Positions 16,699-27,400 of a stretch of 64,000 nt of DNA are shown here, one piece after another. A model generated the notes under the pieces. That model was not told the origin of the DNA, searched no databases, and saw only the letters and a list, made by a program, of their open reading frames with translations. Within the stretch, counting starts at the first letter, position 1, and each line of letters starts with the position of its first letter. A program made the position numbers and the translations under genes. The DNA lies in NCBI RefSeq assembly GCF_002017875.1, contig NZ_MUFV01000004.1:62001-126000 (forward strand), read 5' to 3'. This DNA comes from Deinococcus sp. LM3 (GTDB taxonomy: Bacteria; Deinococcota; Deinococci; Deinococcales; Deinococcaceae).

Positions 16699-17163
16699 AT
16701 GAATCCACCCCTGCGTGACTGGCTACGCCTCCTTCTTCCCCTGAGTTTTGTTATGTCTATTTGGTTCACCGTCCGTTCTCGGGTGGCCGTTGGAACTGTT
16801 CGTGGACCCAGCGATTTTGCTGGCGAAATCCCTATTTTGAACATTTATGGCTTTCCTTTCGGCTATACCCACGCCAAAGATTCAGTTTCCGCCGAAAGCA
16901 TGGTTTACGTTATGCCGCTTCTGGGAAATGCACTTATCTACTCCGTGTTTTTTCTGGGCATTGCTTGGCTTGTTCGTGGTCGACTTCGTCAACCAAAGCG
17001 CTGGATCAAATTTATTATTTGGATTGCCTCTATTCTAACTTTAGCGTTTATTGTATTGCTCGCTGGAATTGGAGACTGGCAATTGTTCTTCCCATATGAG
17101 CATATCAATGTCATGAAGCGCGAGGTGTCGATTGGGCTTCCAATCGACACCTCGCATTACTGA
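16699..17163 (+). CDS. Hypothetical membrane protein, 154 aa
   Basis: ATG at 16699 (MNPPLRDWLRLLLPLSFVMS) is preferred to a GTG at 16615. Hydrophobic segments lie at about residues 8-25, 70-90 and 105-125, and a conserved-looking FFPYEHINV sits near the end. The last codons run through a perfect hairpin (17121-17154), and the stop codon (TGA at 17161) lies inside the IS630 element. The native C-terminus was therefore probably changed by that insertion. Composition is more AT-rich than the backbone. Confidence 0.6.
   Translation: MNPPLRDWLRLLLPLSFVMSIWFTVRSRVAVGTVRGPSDFAGEIPILNIYGFPFGYTHAKDSVSAESMVYVMPLLGNALIYSVFFLGIAWLVRGRLRQPKRWIKFIIWIASILTLAFIVLLAGIGDWQLFFPYEHINVMKREVSIGLPIDTSHY
17121..17154. 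terminator. Perfect 15-bp hairpin at the IS630 target
   Basis: CGAGGTGTCGATTGG, loop GCTT, then CCAATCGACACCTCG. The IS630-family element inserted 5 bp beyond it at a TA. It may be the former terminator of the neighbouring gene, although the present reading frame runs through it. Confidence 0.5.
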
Positions 17164-17320
17164 TTCCTGCTTAAATCGATAACGACGCGGTGAAGGGCGT
17201 ACCCCGGATGAAGGCCAGAGGCAACCCTCTGCGACGGATTCGCTGCCATCCCACTGTCAATCGCTTTTTCAACGCTGCAACCGATAGCGCGCAGAAGTTC
17301 CCCACCACATTCCGCTTGAG

Positions 17321-18455
17321 GGTAGAACCACAGGACAGCGTGGAGTGATGAGCAACGAGATCGGGAAGATGGAGTGGTATGCAGCCAACTCCCTCTTCCC
17401 GACGCACTGATGATACGCCCCGATGCCCGTATTGCCCGTCGCCCACCAGAGTGGGCGTTCATTCCCGTCGCGACGCTCGATACCGCTGTCATCGCTGCCA
17501 CACGACGTTCACCGCGACGCACGGCACACCGCTCTATCGACTCAAGACCGATCCGAACATCGTCCAACTAGTACTGACCCTCCTCACCTTCGGTTGCCCC
17601 ATCCCAGCAGTGGTCATGGCCTTCAAGATCGACGAGCGCACACTGGCCGACTGGGTGAGGAAAGCCGGTGAACACGCGCAGCGTGTTCACGAGCACCTTG
17701 TCTGTCAGGGCCAGTTGCATCTCGGGCAGGTGCAGGCGGACGAACTCTGGTGTCGGACCCAACGGGGCGTGCGGTGGCTGGCAACGGCCGTCTGCGTCTC
17801 CTCACGACTGCTCCTGTGGGGTGCGTTGGCTGCTGAGCGAACGCACGCCCTGATCGCCGAGGTCGTGAATCAGGTGCACTGCGCTGCACAGCTTCAATCA
17901 CCAGTGCTGTGGGCAACAGATGGATACGGCGCGTGGAAAACACAGGTTCTCAGGATGTTCCGGACGCCGCGGCACACTGGGCGCCGTGGGCGCCCAGCGT
18001 TGGTGCCCTGGGCGGAGTTGCACATCGTGCAGGTCGTGAAACGAACCTCCCGTGACCGAATCGAGCGACGCATCGCATTCGGTGATCTCTTCGAAGCGCT
18101 GCACCTGATCGAAGCGTCGCAAGGTCGCCCGGGTACCGTGAACACCGCATTCGTGGAACGGTTGAACGCGACCCTCCGGACGTGGTTGCCGGCACTGGTC
18201 CGTCGCTCCCGGCATGCCGGGAGCGACGGCGAGCGACTGGAACGTCACTTCTTCCTGGTGTTGGCGGCGTACAACCTCATTCGTCCACATCGGTCACTTC
18301 GGGTGCAGGTGAATGGTCGGTGGGTGGATCGAACGCCGGGGATGGCCGCAGGTGTGACGGATCACGCCTGGACGGTCGCGGAACTGCTCCGCTATCGGAT
18401 CGAACCGTTTGTTGAAGCCGCATGATTCAACTCCACGCTGTCCTGTGGTCCTACC
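17321..18455 (+). mobile_element. IS1-like insertion sequence, 1135 bp, nested in the IS630 element
   Basis: Inverted ends of about 26 bp with one mismatch (GGTAGAACCACAGGACAGCG from 17321; GGTAGGACCACAGGACAGCG read inward from 18455). An exact 8-bp target duplication, CGCTTGAG, lies at 17313-17320 and 18456-18463. It carries one transposase gene. Ends beginning GGT and an 8-bp duplication fit the IS1 family. Confidence 0.85.
17379..18425 (+). CDS. IS1-like transposase, 348 aa
   Basis: An N-terminal zinc ribbon (CPYC at about 17 and CHRCHTTF at about 38) is followed by a helix-turn-helix (PIPAVVMAFKIDERTLADWV). The DDE-type core includes VQADELWCRT, PVLWATDGYGAW and VNTAFVERLNATLRTWLPAL, the last with the catalytic Glu as in IS1 InsB. 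A single continuous frame, unlike classical two-frame IS1, fits the single-ORF IS1 subgroup. It is complete, so it is probably a recent insertion. Confidence 0.75.
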   Translation: MQPTPSSRRTDDTPRCPYCPSPTRVGVHSRRDARYRCHRCHTTFTATHGTPLYRLKTDPNIVQLVLTLLTFGCPIPAVVMAFKIDERTLADWVRKAGEHAQRVHEHLVCQGQLHLGQVQADELWCRTQRGVRWLATAVCVSSRLLLWGALAAERTHALIAEVVNQVHCAAQLQSPVLWATDGYGAWKTQVLRMFRTPRHTGRRGRPALVPWAELHIVQVVKRTSRDRIERRIAFGDLFEALHLIEASQGRPGTVNTAFVERLNATLRTWLPALVRRSRHAGSDGERLERHFFLVLAAYNLIRPHRSLRVQVNGRWVDRTPGMAAGVTDHAWTVAELLRYRIEPFVEAA

Positions 18456-19388
18456 CGCTTGAGATCCGCCCAGATCAATTCAATTGGGTTCAGTTCCGGC
18501 GCATACGGCGGCAGGTAGACCAATGACAGGCGTTCGTGCTGCTGCACGAATGCCTGAACGGCTTTTGACCGGTGGATCATGGCTCGATCCAGTACCACGA
18601 CGACTTCGCCCGCCACGTGGCGCAAGACATGCCCAAGGAACTCCACGACCTGCGCTGAGCGCACCGCGCCGCGGTGCGTGTGGTGCAGAAACTGTCCACC
18701 TGTGGTGATGGCACCAATCACGGACAGGTGCTCTCAGCGGAGTTTGGTCGGGATGATGGGCGTCTGGCCGCAGCGCCCCCACGTGCGGACCTTCGTTGTT
18801 TTCAGGCTGAAGCCACTCTCGTCCAGGAACACGAGTGTGGCACCTTCACGGACTTTTTTTTCCCAGCGCGTCCCGGTGGACGCGCACCCAGCTGGCAATG
18901 TCGTCTTCATTGCGCTCGACGGCCCGCACCGCGGGCCGCTGATACGAGAACCCCCAGCGTTTCAGTTTTCGCGACAGATGCGCGCCATCAAGCCAGATGC
19001 CGTACGTCACACCGATCACATGCCGGATTTTCGGCGTGGTCCACCCACTGGTCTCGAAGCCGTGTAATCGGGCATCACCATCCAGGATCAGGCCAATCTC
19101 GTCCTGCTGTGCGCCCGTGAGCTTCTCGGGGCGGCCGGTGGCGCGGGACGCGCGCAGCGCGTCCTCGCCGTTCCGTCTGATCCGGGACCGCCAGGCCCGG
19201 ATCGTGACTTCAGCAACGCCGAACTGCTGCGCCAGGTCACGGGTCGTGCGACGGGGGTCGTTCAGTGCAGGTTGAGCGGCGAGACGTCGTTCTTCCAGTT
19301 GGTTGCGTGTGAGGCGGCTGGGTCGCCAGGGAGGCACGGTCACACACAGATGCTACACATTTACGCAGGGATCAATAAGTTATGCGTA

Positions 19389-21190
19389 TTAACGAGGATC
19401 GCGGTAATAGGATTTTTTCGTTACCGCAAAGGCATATGCAATTTGCCTCATTCCGTCCTCAAATGATCCTGTGTTTGGTACGGGGTTGAGATGACCGTTC
19501 GCACCATAGGTCAAACCGGCTGCGCTGCTTCCATCCATGAGTACGGAGCCGCTGTTGGCATTGAGTCCCTGAAAAACTTCGCAAAGATCGCTGCGCATAA
19601 TGCCTGTGCCACGATGCGTGCTGGAAACCAAAACAAGACGATTGTTTCCAAAACCAATTGCGCTGCGCATATCTTGATCGGTAGCACCAGGATTACAGGT
19701 TGAGTTGACTGTTACAGTGCTGCCTGATCCGATTGCAGCCTGCCGATACGCTGAACTGGGAATAGGCGCGCCAAAGGAATGAAATACATAATTTCCAGCG
19801 AAGAAACCTGAGGTATTGTTAGAAAAGCTAATAATTGCTTCATCTTTACCATCATTTTCATTCGTATGTTCAATTACACCTTTATTCATTACCGTGGTTG
19901 TTGGCTCGGCATCGTTGCCTTCTTGAATACGATATCCGATATTTCCGAAGAGAAGATCCAGTTTCCAGGTATAACCATTAATCGCGGTAAAAGCACTGAC
20001 AGAGGCCGAAAGGTCTCGGATTGAATCCAGGCCGTATAAGTAGTCATCCGGCTGATAGAATTTGACATTGCGGGCTATGACAGGCTGATAGGTGGTGCTG
20101 GCACCACTTACAGTATTGGATTGTGAGTGGTTCATTTTGACTACAACAATATTGACATAAGGAAAAATATTTTCACATTCTGTAATACGCAAACTGCCCT
20201 GTGAATTCAGAATATTAACGTAAGCAGATAAGTTGTTCGCCAGATTTTGCCCACACTGCGTGGTCGCCTGTTGCTGAATGCTTGAACTGTTTAGATTGAA
20301 ATCATTAAGCGGCAGTCTACTTCCATCCTCTAGAACAACGGTTGGATTCTTCTCACTCATAGTAATGATGCTTAAACTTGGCAGGGCAATCATTGCCCCG
20401 TTATTGTCAGGTTCGACATTAAGGCGCAGTAATTGGCCCTCCAGAGATTGCGAGCTGACGGTCGAAGTGGTTTTAAGGAAAGCTTGATAGGCGGTATTCG
20501 TATTCAGTGTCCGTAATTTGGTTAATTTTAAAGTTGCTGAACGAGCAAGGGCCACATTTGGGTAAAAGTCAATAAGGGGAAACTCTTCTCCTCGGTCAAA
20601 TAAGTTGGCACTCGTCAGTGTGGTTTTCTTCACGGCCCCAGCCGGAATCTGTAGATGGACCTGCTCACTTAACGCAATGGCATCTCCTTCTGGGTGAACA
20701 AGGAAGGGGCGCTCTGCTGAGAAGTTGGTGCGAGCGACAAACGTCGTATCCAGGGAGGGTTGGTCCCCTCGCACCATCACATCCGTACGGGTTCCTCGAG
20801 GCAAGTCGAGTTGCGTCGCGACTTGAACGCCACCACTTTCAGTTTTGACCTGAATGCTTTGGATAACGCCGGCCGGTACGAGAGCGTCGACGACTTGCCG
20901 GTACTGGTAAGTCTCACTGAGGTATGGGGCGGCTGGAGTGGCCGGCAGATCAACGCAGCCTGAAGTTACACACACCTGAAGTGAAGAGCTTTTCCCCATG
21001 AATGCTCCTGCCGCTCCGTAGATAGTGACTCGAAGGCGGCTGAAGTCGCCCGCTTTTAAGCCGGCGACACTGTATGGCTGAATATCAGCATTCGGCTGAA
21101 GTCCTGTCGAAGCCATTTTTCCACATGAAGCCATCAGGAGCATGGTGGAGAGCGCGGAGGCGAGGAGCGGTAGTATTTTTTTGTTTTCAT
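19389..21190 (-). CDS. Phosphodiester-glycosidase (NAGPA)-like lipoprotein, with a probable 1-nt frameshift at its start
   Basis: The main frame (from 21143, MLLMASCGKMAST) encodes ~584 residues. The C-terminal third carries features of the NAGPA/DUF2233 phosphodiester glycosidase fold: AINGYTWKLDLLFGN, MRSAIGFGNNRLVLVSS and LNANSGSVLMDGSSAAGL (the DGxSS loop). The start at 21143 leaves no proper signal peptide. ATG at 21190 begins MKTKK and would continue as ILPLLASALSTMLLMASCGK, a textbook lipobox signal, if the A7 run (T7 at 21176-21182 on the plus strand) had one more A. So it is either a sequencing error, a recent mutation or slippage-controlled expression. If made, it is an outer-surface lipoprotein. 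The region is AT-richer than the backbone. Confidence 0.6.
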
Positions 21191-21448
21191 TTCTAGAAAA
21201 CTTTAAAATGAGTAAAATTGTTCGATACCCGGCTTTTAATGAAGTGTTATTTACTACTCATATAAGGCATTATGGCTCTCATTGCTGGTGTACATTTGAA
21301 GTTTAATTCACGTGTGCTCTTCCAATCGTCGGACGACCCGTCAACACGAGCCATGAGGACGTGTAGGGCCCGCCAGAACGAACACGCCGGGTAGGGACGG
21401 CGCACCACCGCAGTAGCTACCTCTCTCCTGGAAACCCCCAGTCTTCTG

Positions 21449-22030
21449 GTGTTGACCGCCAATACCCCGGATGCACCTCTGTGGGTCGAACGAGAGGTGA
21501 AAGCGATCAAAGAGGCGCTGTGGGGCTCAGCCCATAGAAACGCACTGGCCTTGCAGGTGCACCCGGCCGCTGCAGGTCGGGAGTTCCTGCCTCAACTGGA
21601 CCGGAACAGACCGCAACTGCTGCACTTCAGCGGTCATGGCGATCTCGACGGCCTGTGCTTCGTTGGCGAAACCGGCGACATGGAAGTTCAAGCCAATACG
21701 TTGGTCGTTGAAGCCTTACGCCTCAGCCCAGGACTACGCCTAGCCGTCTTCGTGTCCTGTCATTCCGAAACGCTGGCGCGCGCGGCCATTCAACATGTCG
21801 ACGCGGCCATTGGCATGAAGCGTGAAGTCGCGGACGCAGACGCCCCCATCTTCTCTGCGGCGCTTTACCAGGCATTGTCTCAAGGTCGCCACTTGCAAGA
21901 CGCCTTCGACATGGCGATTTGGGCTCTGAACACCGATGGGGGTGACGCCGACATTCCCGTGCTGGTGACCCGTCAAGGCGTGGATCCCGTCTCCGTGGCC
22001 TTCCAGCAACGACTGTCGGCCTTGATGTAG
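21449..22030 (+). CDS. CHAT-domain (caspase-like) protein, 193 aa
   Basis: Carries the CHAT hallmark His and Cys motifs: LLHFSGHGDLDGLCF (about residues 56-70) and AVFVSCHSETLA (about 99-110). The tail SQGRHLQDAFDMAIWALN is also family-like. CHAT proteases cleave partner proteins in several defence systems. The start is uncertain: GTG at 21449 is used, but in-frame sequence before it (SLLETPSLLV) looks like part of the fold and lacks a start codon, so the N-terminus may be cut. No effector domain is fused and the partner is unknown. Next genes downstream are a flavoprotein and a GIY-YIG protein. Confidence 0.65.
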   Translation: MLTANTPDAPLWVEREVKAIKEALWGSAHRNALALQVHPAAAGREFLPQLDRNRPQLLHFSGHGDLDGLCFVGETGDMEVQANTLVVEALRLSPGLRLAVFVSCHSETLARAAIQHVDAAIGMKREVADADAPIFSAALYQALSQGRHLQDAFDMAIWALNTDGGDADIPVLVTRQGVDPVSVAFQQRLSALM

Positions 22031-22102
22031 GCGGAGCCAGCGGGCACGATCCGCACCGCTTCCAGGACAACCTCCACGCCCTACATCCGAAGGAGGGCAC
22101 TC

Positions 22103-23131
22103 ATGGGCACCGTGCGGATGCATCTGCGGCCCACGCGGCCCGGGCGCCGTGCGATCCTGCCCAGCGTGACCGATCACGCTGCCCCTGTTGTTCCTGACAC
22201 GTCCCTGCTCGACGTCCTGATCGTGGGCGGGGGCTTCGCGGGCCTGAGCGCGGCCCTGTATACCGCGCGCGGCATGAAGTCGGGCATCCTCATTTCCAGC
22301 GGGCCGAGCCGGAATGCGCCCAGTCCGCACGCGGGTGGGGTGTTCAGCCGCGACCGGCGCCCGCCGGAGGAGATCCTGGCGGCCGCGCGGGATGACCTGC
22401 GCCCCTACGACTTCCCGGTCATGGAGGCGGAGGTCACGGCGATCTCGGGCGGGAACGGGGACTTCACCGCGACGCTCTCGACGGGTGAGACCGTGCGGGC
22501 CCGCAAGGTGATCCTGGCGACCGGAGTGCGGGACGTCCTGCCCGGCACCCCGGCAGGCCTGCGCGAGCAGTGGGGGCGGGGCGTGCACCACTGCCCGTAC
22601 TGCTACGGCTGGGAATTGCGGGGCGGCCAGGTGGCGGTGCACCTGCCGGGCCTGAGTGGCGTGGGCGGCGTGCAGAGCGGCCTGTACCCCCAGAAGCTCA
22701 CGCGGGACGTGCTCGTGTGCGCCGACGGAGCGGCAGACCTGACCCCGGCGCACCGCGCCCTGTTGCTGGAGCACGGCGTGACCCTGATTGAGGAACCCCT
22801 GGTCCGCGTGGACGGCCGCGCCGGGGGCGGCGTGACCCTGACCTTCCAGAGTGGCCTGACAGTGGACCGGGACGTGCTGTACGCCCACGGGCGCCGGGAA
22901 CTCCGCGCGGAACTCGCCGAGGCGCTGGGCTGCGAGGTCACGACAAGCGGGATCACGGTGGACGCGCAGCAGATGACGACCGTGCCGGGCGTGTACGCGT
23001 GCGGAGACGTCACCAAAGGCAACCAGATCGCGTTCGCGGTGGCGGGCGGCGCGATGGCGGCCATGCAGGCGGCGTACGCGATCTTCTACGACACCCTGCC
23101 GGACGGGGCGCGGGTGGCGGTCCCGGCGTGA
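22103..23131 (+). CDS. Thioredoxin-reductase-like FAD/NAD(P) oxidoreductase, 342 aa
   Basis: Start ATG at 22103 has a strong AAGGAGG site; GTG at 22166 (MTDHAAPV) is possible. FAD-binding VLIVGGGFAGLSAALYTARG (about 38-57), an HHCPYCYGWE redox or structural Cys pair (about 158-167) and the second FAD motif VPGVYACGDVTKGNQIAFAV near the C-terminus place it among TrxB/AhpF-like flavoproteins. The NADPH-binding GxGxxA motif is degenerate (HLPGLSGVGGVQSG), so cofactor use is uncertain. It overlaps the next gene by 4 nt (GTGA). Confidence 0.75.
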   Translation: MGTVRMHLRPTRPGRRAILPSVTDHAAPVVPDTSLLDVLIVGGGFAGLSAALYTARGMKSGILISSGPSRNAPSPHAGGVFSRDRRPPEEILAAARDDLRPYDFPVMEAEVTAISGGNGDFTATLSTGETVRARKVILATGVRDVLPGTPAGLREQWGRGVHHCPYCYGWELRGGQVAVHLPGLSGVGGVQSGLYPQKLTRDVLVCADGAADLTPAHRALLLEHGVTLIEEPLVRVDGRAGGGVTLTFQSGLTVDRDVLYAHGRRELRAELAEALGCEVTTSGITVDAQQMTTVPGVYACGDVTKGNQIAFAVAGGAMAAMQAAYAIFYDTLPDGARVAVPA

Positions 23132-24267
23132 CCGGCAGGCCGGGCGGGTACGTGTACGTCATGCGGACCCCGGCGACCATCGAGGGTCTGTGCAAGATCG
23201 GGTTCACCCGGGGAGCCGTGGGGGACACCTCCACCCTGGAGCGGCGCCGGGCAGAGGTCTCGGCGGCGACGGGCGCCCCGGGCCCTTACACCGTTGAGAA
23301 GTTTCAGTATTTCGAAGACTGCAGGGCGGCCGAACAGTTCATACACGAGTTCCTGTGGGAATTCCATTTCTACGCCGAGTTCTTCTGGATTCCTGACGAG
23401 TCGTACATCGACGCGGCGTTCGGTGAGGCGTCCAGGCAGCGTTCCTTTTACTTCGGCAGCGCGTCACGATCGCGCCGCTTTACCTCTGTGCGCGGCGGTC
23501 AGCGGTGGGCTGACGACATTCAGGTGAACCGTCCGGTTCGGGCGCACTTCGACTACGTGCATGGGCTGCGCAGGATGGGTCAGGATCCCCGGCATGGGGA
23601 GCGCCTGCTGCTGCGCGCCGCCGGTCAGTTGCTTCCCGCAGCCTTGACACGGGGGGAAGTCAAGATCATCCGGGCGCTGCGGTGGCTGGGCCTCTTTCAC
23701 GCCTCGGAGCAGCTGTACGAGCCGTACCGAGAGCCCAGGACGTGGCCCGGGCTTTCGGAAGTCGCTCGGGCGTACCGGCGCTCCAGTGAAGCCGTTCGGT
23801 ACTTCACGGTCGCGGCGCAGCAGGGTGACTTCATCTCCTGGGGCCTGCTGGGACAGCATCACTTGGCGAGAGGCGACACTGCTGGTGCCGCGGAGGCGTT
23901 CACGAAGTTCGTGTTTGAGGTGGCCGACGTGTTCCGGACGAAAGGGGTGTACTTCGAGTCGGACATCTTCTCCCCACGCGACTCCCGGGAAATTGGGGAA
24001 GTCATCACGGATGGGGAGTTGACCATGCAGATCCTCGCGGCCGCGTCCGATCATGTCCTGACCGGCGCGCTCCCTCCGTTTCCATTTGAAGCCAGGGTGA
24101 TTCTTGCGCCCCTCCTGGCCCGCTCCAGTTACACCCGCTGGTCTATGCCGTCCTCCATCCCGTACCGCCAGGCGTTCGCTGGACTCCGGCATGGGCCGGA
24201 CCTTCCCGTTCAGCCGGAGCCGCCGAGGCCGCGCTTTATCATCCGCAGTGCGGTCCGGAAACCGTAA
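23128..24267 (+). CDS. T5orf172/GIY-YIG-like protein with repeat region, 379 aa
   Basis: GTG at 23128 overlaps the flavoprotein stop (GTGA), giving translational coupling. The N-terminal ~110 residues (GGYVYVMRTPATIEGLCKIG, then EFHFYAEFFWIP) match the T5orf172 branch of GIY-YIG nucleases, with the YVYV and CKIGFTRG motifs. The remainder is helical with TPR/Sel1-like repeats (AVRYFTVAAQQGDFISWGLL, then AGAAEAFTKF). The coupling suggests a shared role with the flavoprotein, but what it acts on cannot be read from the sequence. Confidence 0.6.
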   Translation: MTGRPGGYVYVMRTPATIEGLCKIGFTRGAVGDTSTLERRRAEVSAATGAPGPYTVEKFQYFEDCRAAEQFIHEFLWEFHFYAEFFWIPDESYIDAAFGEASRQRSFYFGSASRSRRFTSVRGGQRWADDIQVNRPVRAHFDYVHGLRRMGQDPRHGERLLLRAAGQLLPAALTRGEVKIIRALRWLGLFHASEQLYEPYREPRTWPGLSEVARAYRRSSEAVRYFTVAAQQGDFISWGLLGQHHLARGDTAGAAEAFTKFVFEVADVFRTKGVYFESDIFSPRDSREIGEVITDGELTMQILAAASDHVLTGALPPFPFEARVILAPLLARSSYTRWSMPSSIPYRQAFAGLRHGPDLPVQPEPPRPRFIIRSAVRKP

Positions 24268-24468
24268 CAGCCCTTCGCTCTCCAAACCCGCAAGAACGGC
24301 GGCGCGCTGACCGTGCAGTTCGATGACCAGGCACTGGCATGTGAGTGGCCCAGCCGGGTTGGCATCAGCGCACACCAGCCTGAGACATACCAGCGTACCG
24401 CCCGCAGAGCGGCGAGCGGCCCGCGGTGCAGCACAGCACCTCTGACCTGATCCACCGTGCCCGTGGGG

Positions 24469-27400
24469 TCAGGTCGATTCCTCTAACACGGCCTGATTGA
24501 ACTCGGCACCTCCCAATTCAGCCCACCAGTCCAATTGTCTGGTCTGACCCAACTCGCGCCAGCGGAGCAACACCGGCCAAAACACACTTGCTGTCTCGGC
24601 AGGACACTCGAACGCAAATCGCAACACCACTGGAAAGAGAGCCGTCCGTAACTGGTCGTGAGGGGTCACCACCTGATCCAAAAGGGTCGCGAGGTGCCTG
24701 AGTTCCTGATTTCTGTACTTCGGATGGGTGATGAGTGCTACCAGGATTTCGAAGGTCTGCATGGCCAGGGCGCGGTCAGGCGCCGTTGTGTTCAACACGA
24801 GAGTCAGATCGTTCAGGAGTTTGGGTTCGATCGTCCCTTCAGTTTGAGCAGTCAGCTGTGCTGCTCCGATGAGGCCCGTCATGATCTGTTCGGGTTGCCA
24901 GCTCTGGATATCGAACTCCATCACCGATGCGCAAAAATCTTCATTGTGCCTCATTGGATGAGGCTTCTGGCGACCTGTCAAGTGAAGCACCACAGGTTGC
25001 ATCAGATTTTTTGCTTCAGTGGTTTTCTGTAGCTCAAAAATTAGTTTCGGAGCTTCGCTGTTTAAAAGACTGAATACGGCCCAGTCTGGATGTCGAAGAG
25101 CAAGCTCAATATTCCTTCCCAGGAAGGAATTCAGATGATTGGGCAGGCTGATTTCGGTTCCGATGAGCACATTTTTCAATAGTCTCACGTCTGAACCTTC
25201 AACTGACGGCGCAAGTAAAATCTCAGCGAACAAGTGTCGCAGCTCCTCCAACAGGTCATCTGCTGCGTAGAGCGTATTGAGCATCACTGTCCGCAGTGGA
25301 GTCATGTGCGACGGCATGCAAATGTCACTCAATTCATCCGGATGATGAAGCAGCGCACGTAAAGGCAAAAAAGTTCTGTCGTGATCAAAAATTTGCCATA
25401 TGGAGTCTGGTGGATAGCCAATCTCCCGAAGTTGACTATAGATTTCGTGTGTGTGGACCCAGCTGGCGGCCATGAACGCAGGAGCAGGCCACGTAGGGGC
25501 TCGGAACTGAATCTGTTCGTATGTCCACCTGAGGACCCGGTGAAACGCGATGATGTCCTGAAGGTACGTGCCTTGCAGCATGGACGCTGCCAATCGCTTG
25601 CGCAGCCTGGCCGCTTCCTGCTCAGGATAGTCCTTGAGCAGGCGCACCGTGTGTGCCAGGCCAAAGGGACTTTTCCGTTGATGGCGTAGATCATCGCGGA
25701 GATTAGCAAAAGTTGACACGTCCTGCAGGAATGCCCGGCGAATCACCTCCGGTAATGCAATGGGAAGGCCGGCAAAGCGGGCAGCGGTGGTCTTTGGTCC
25801 GTCTCGCTCGAGCAGGCTGCATGCCGCCGCCTCTATCACGTCCTGGAAGGGTCTGTCTGGCTCGTGCACAAGCGCTTCGAGGCCAACAAACTGCAAGATG
25901 ACCAGTGGATCGTCCGGCAGGAAATTGCTGCGGTTCCATTCCCGGTCGAGGGGTTTTTCCTGCAACGCGCTGAACAGGGCACTGTAGAAGAAGTCGGGTA
26001 TGGACGACTTCAGGTCAGCGAGCTGATCCAGTCGTGCATCGAGCGGTCTGGCCCGCAACATGGCACTCACGCGTGGGTCTGTCGGGCTTATGCCAGGGAG
26101 GGCTTGCAAGATCTCAGGCAGGTGAGCTTCGCGTTCCTTCCGTGTATCCAGCGCCAGCCACATCTCCTGTATGCGTATCCGAAACCCCTCGCCCTCGTCA
26201 TTGACCGCCAGGAGGCACACGCCATCATCGTCATCAAGCGACCACGTCCACTGCATCCCCTCCCGATCTTTGATCTGTGTGGTTCGCCCTGGAAAGCCAT
26301 GTAATGTATTGAACGCATTCCAGATCTTTCCCATATCGAAAGATCGACCATTGATCTGGCAAAGATGGATACGCCGTCGACCAGTCGATTTCATGTACTG
26401 CACGTCGCTCGCGACTGCATCGTGGAGCACAGGAACATAGCTTTCCGTCCCATTGGCCAGATGAGCAAGAGCGGCGCGGTGAATCGCTGTCGTCTGTGGT
26501 CCGAGCAGGTTGAGCAAATGATCTTTCCAAATCGCGACAAATCTGTCTTGCAGCTCTGGGTCGAGCGTGAGACGCGGTTGAAGCAACGTGCGATTGATCC
26601 ACTTGTAATACGCTTCTTTACTCTGAGGGGTCATGGTCACATCAAAGGAAGCAAGGTCAAGTAATTCGAGTTCCCGAAGTTGATTCACGCTCCGGCCGTG
26701 AGGATGACGACCCCACGGGAGCTCACCGACCGCCACCATGTCAATCAGCAGATGCTCAAACATCCAGTTGGCCAGAGCGACGGGTGAACGTTCACTCTTA
26801 AACACGTCCTTGAGCGCTTGCTTGGTTTCATGCAGGTAACGCAACAGGAACGGCATTTCACCGATGTGGAGGTCGTTCGTTCCCTGCACGGTGATCGGTT
26901 GGAGGGGGCTGGCAGCCCCGAAGCAGCCTGCGTAGTACTGCCTGAGCAGGGCCAGATCGTCTGTTTCTCGCAACCGGCCATCCTGGACTTCAGCGGCACG
27001 CAGCCAATGCAACAGCTCCCGCGCGGTGATGGGCAGAAACCGCATGCCTGCCCGGCGGAGCTGGTGTACGGCCTGGAAGTAGGCCGTTTCGCTGAACCGG
27101 CCGCGTTTAACCAACGCGTCAAGGACGCTCACCAGATCTGTGACCAGCCGCCGGTTCTGAAGGGCCATCTGCTGAGCCCACCGGTCATCCAGGCAGAGCC
27201 GCTCGGATGCAGTGGCCGCCGGCACGACCAGGGCGGCCAACCCCAGAATCTCCGCACTGTGATCGTGCCGCCGGTCCTCTGGGCTCGGCTTGTAGGTGAG
27301 CCGGTTCTGTTCGTGTTGCTCCCTGATCCAGGAGAGCAGGTCTTGAAGTACTGCTCTCAAGTCAGATGTGCTGGGCAGATCAGCCAGCATGTACGTCAAG

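Larger units (their letters stand above)
17171..19343 (-). pseudogene. IS630-family transposase, broken three ways
   Basis: The first 165 codons (18846-19343) hold the helix-turn-helix region (TRDLAQQFGVAEVTIRAWRS). At an A8 run the frame shifts, and the continuation gives VRTWGRCGQTP and IPTKLR. An in-frame TGA follows, then VVVLDRAMIHRSKAV and LPPYAPELNPIELIWADLK, which carry the DDE residues. The frame is next interrupted by the IS1-like element at 18455-17321. Removing that element and one 8-bp target copy restores the tail NVVGNFCALSVAALKKRL to the stop at 17171. IS630 members often use frameshifting at A-runs, but the TGA and the insertion are disabling. Confidence 0.8.
17160..19375 (-). 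mobile_element. IS630-family element, inactivated and carrying a nested IS
   Basis: Inverted ends CTGATTCCTGCTTAAAT (from 17160) and, read inward from 19375, TTGATCCCTGCGTAAAT, each flanked by TA (17158-17159 and 19376-19377), the IS630 target. The transposase frame has a shift, a stop codon and an IS1-like insertion, so the element is dead. Confidence 0.8.

Noticed and set aside
24268..24468. Possible small gene between the GIY-YIG protein and the 1319-residue gene
   Set aside because: Short frames on both strands have no ribosome site and no protein-like pattern; treated as intergenic.
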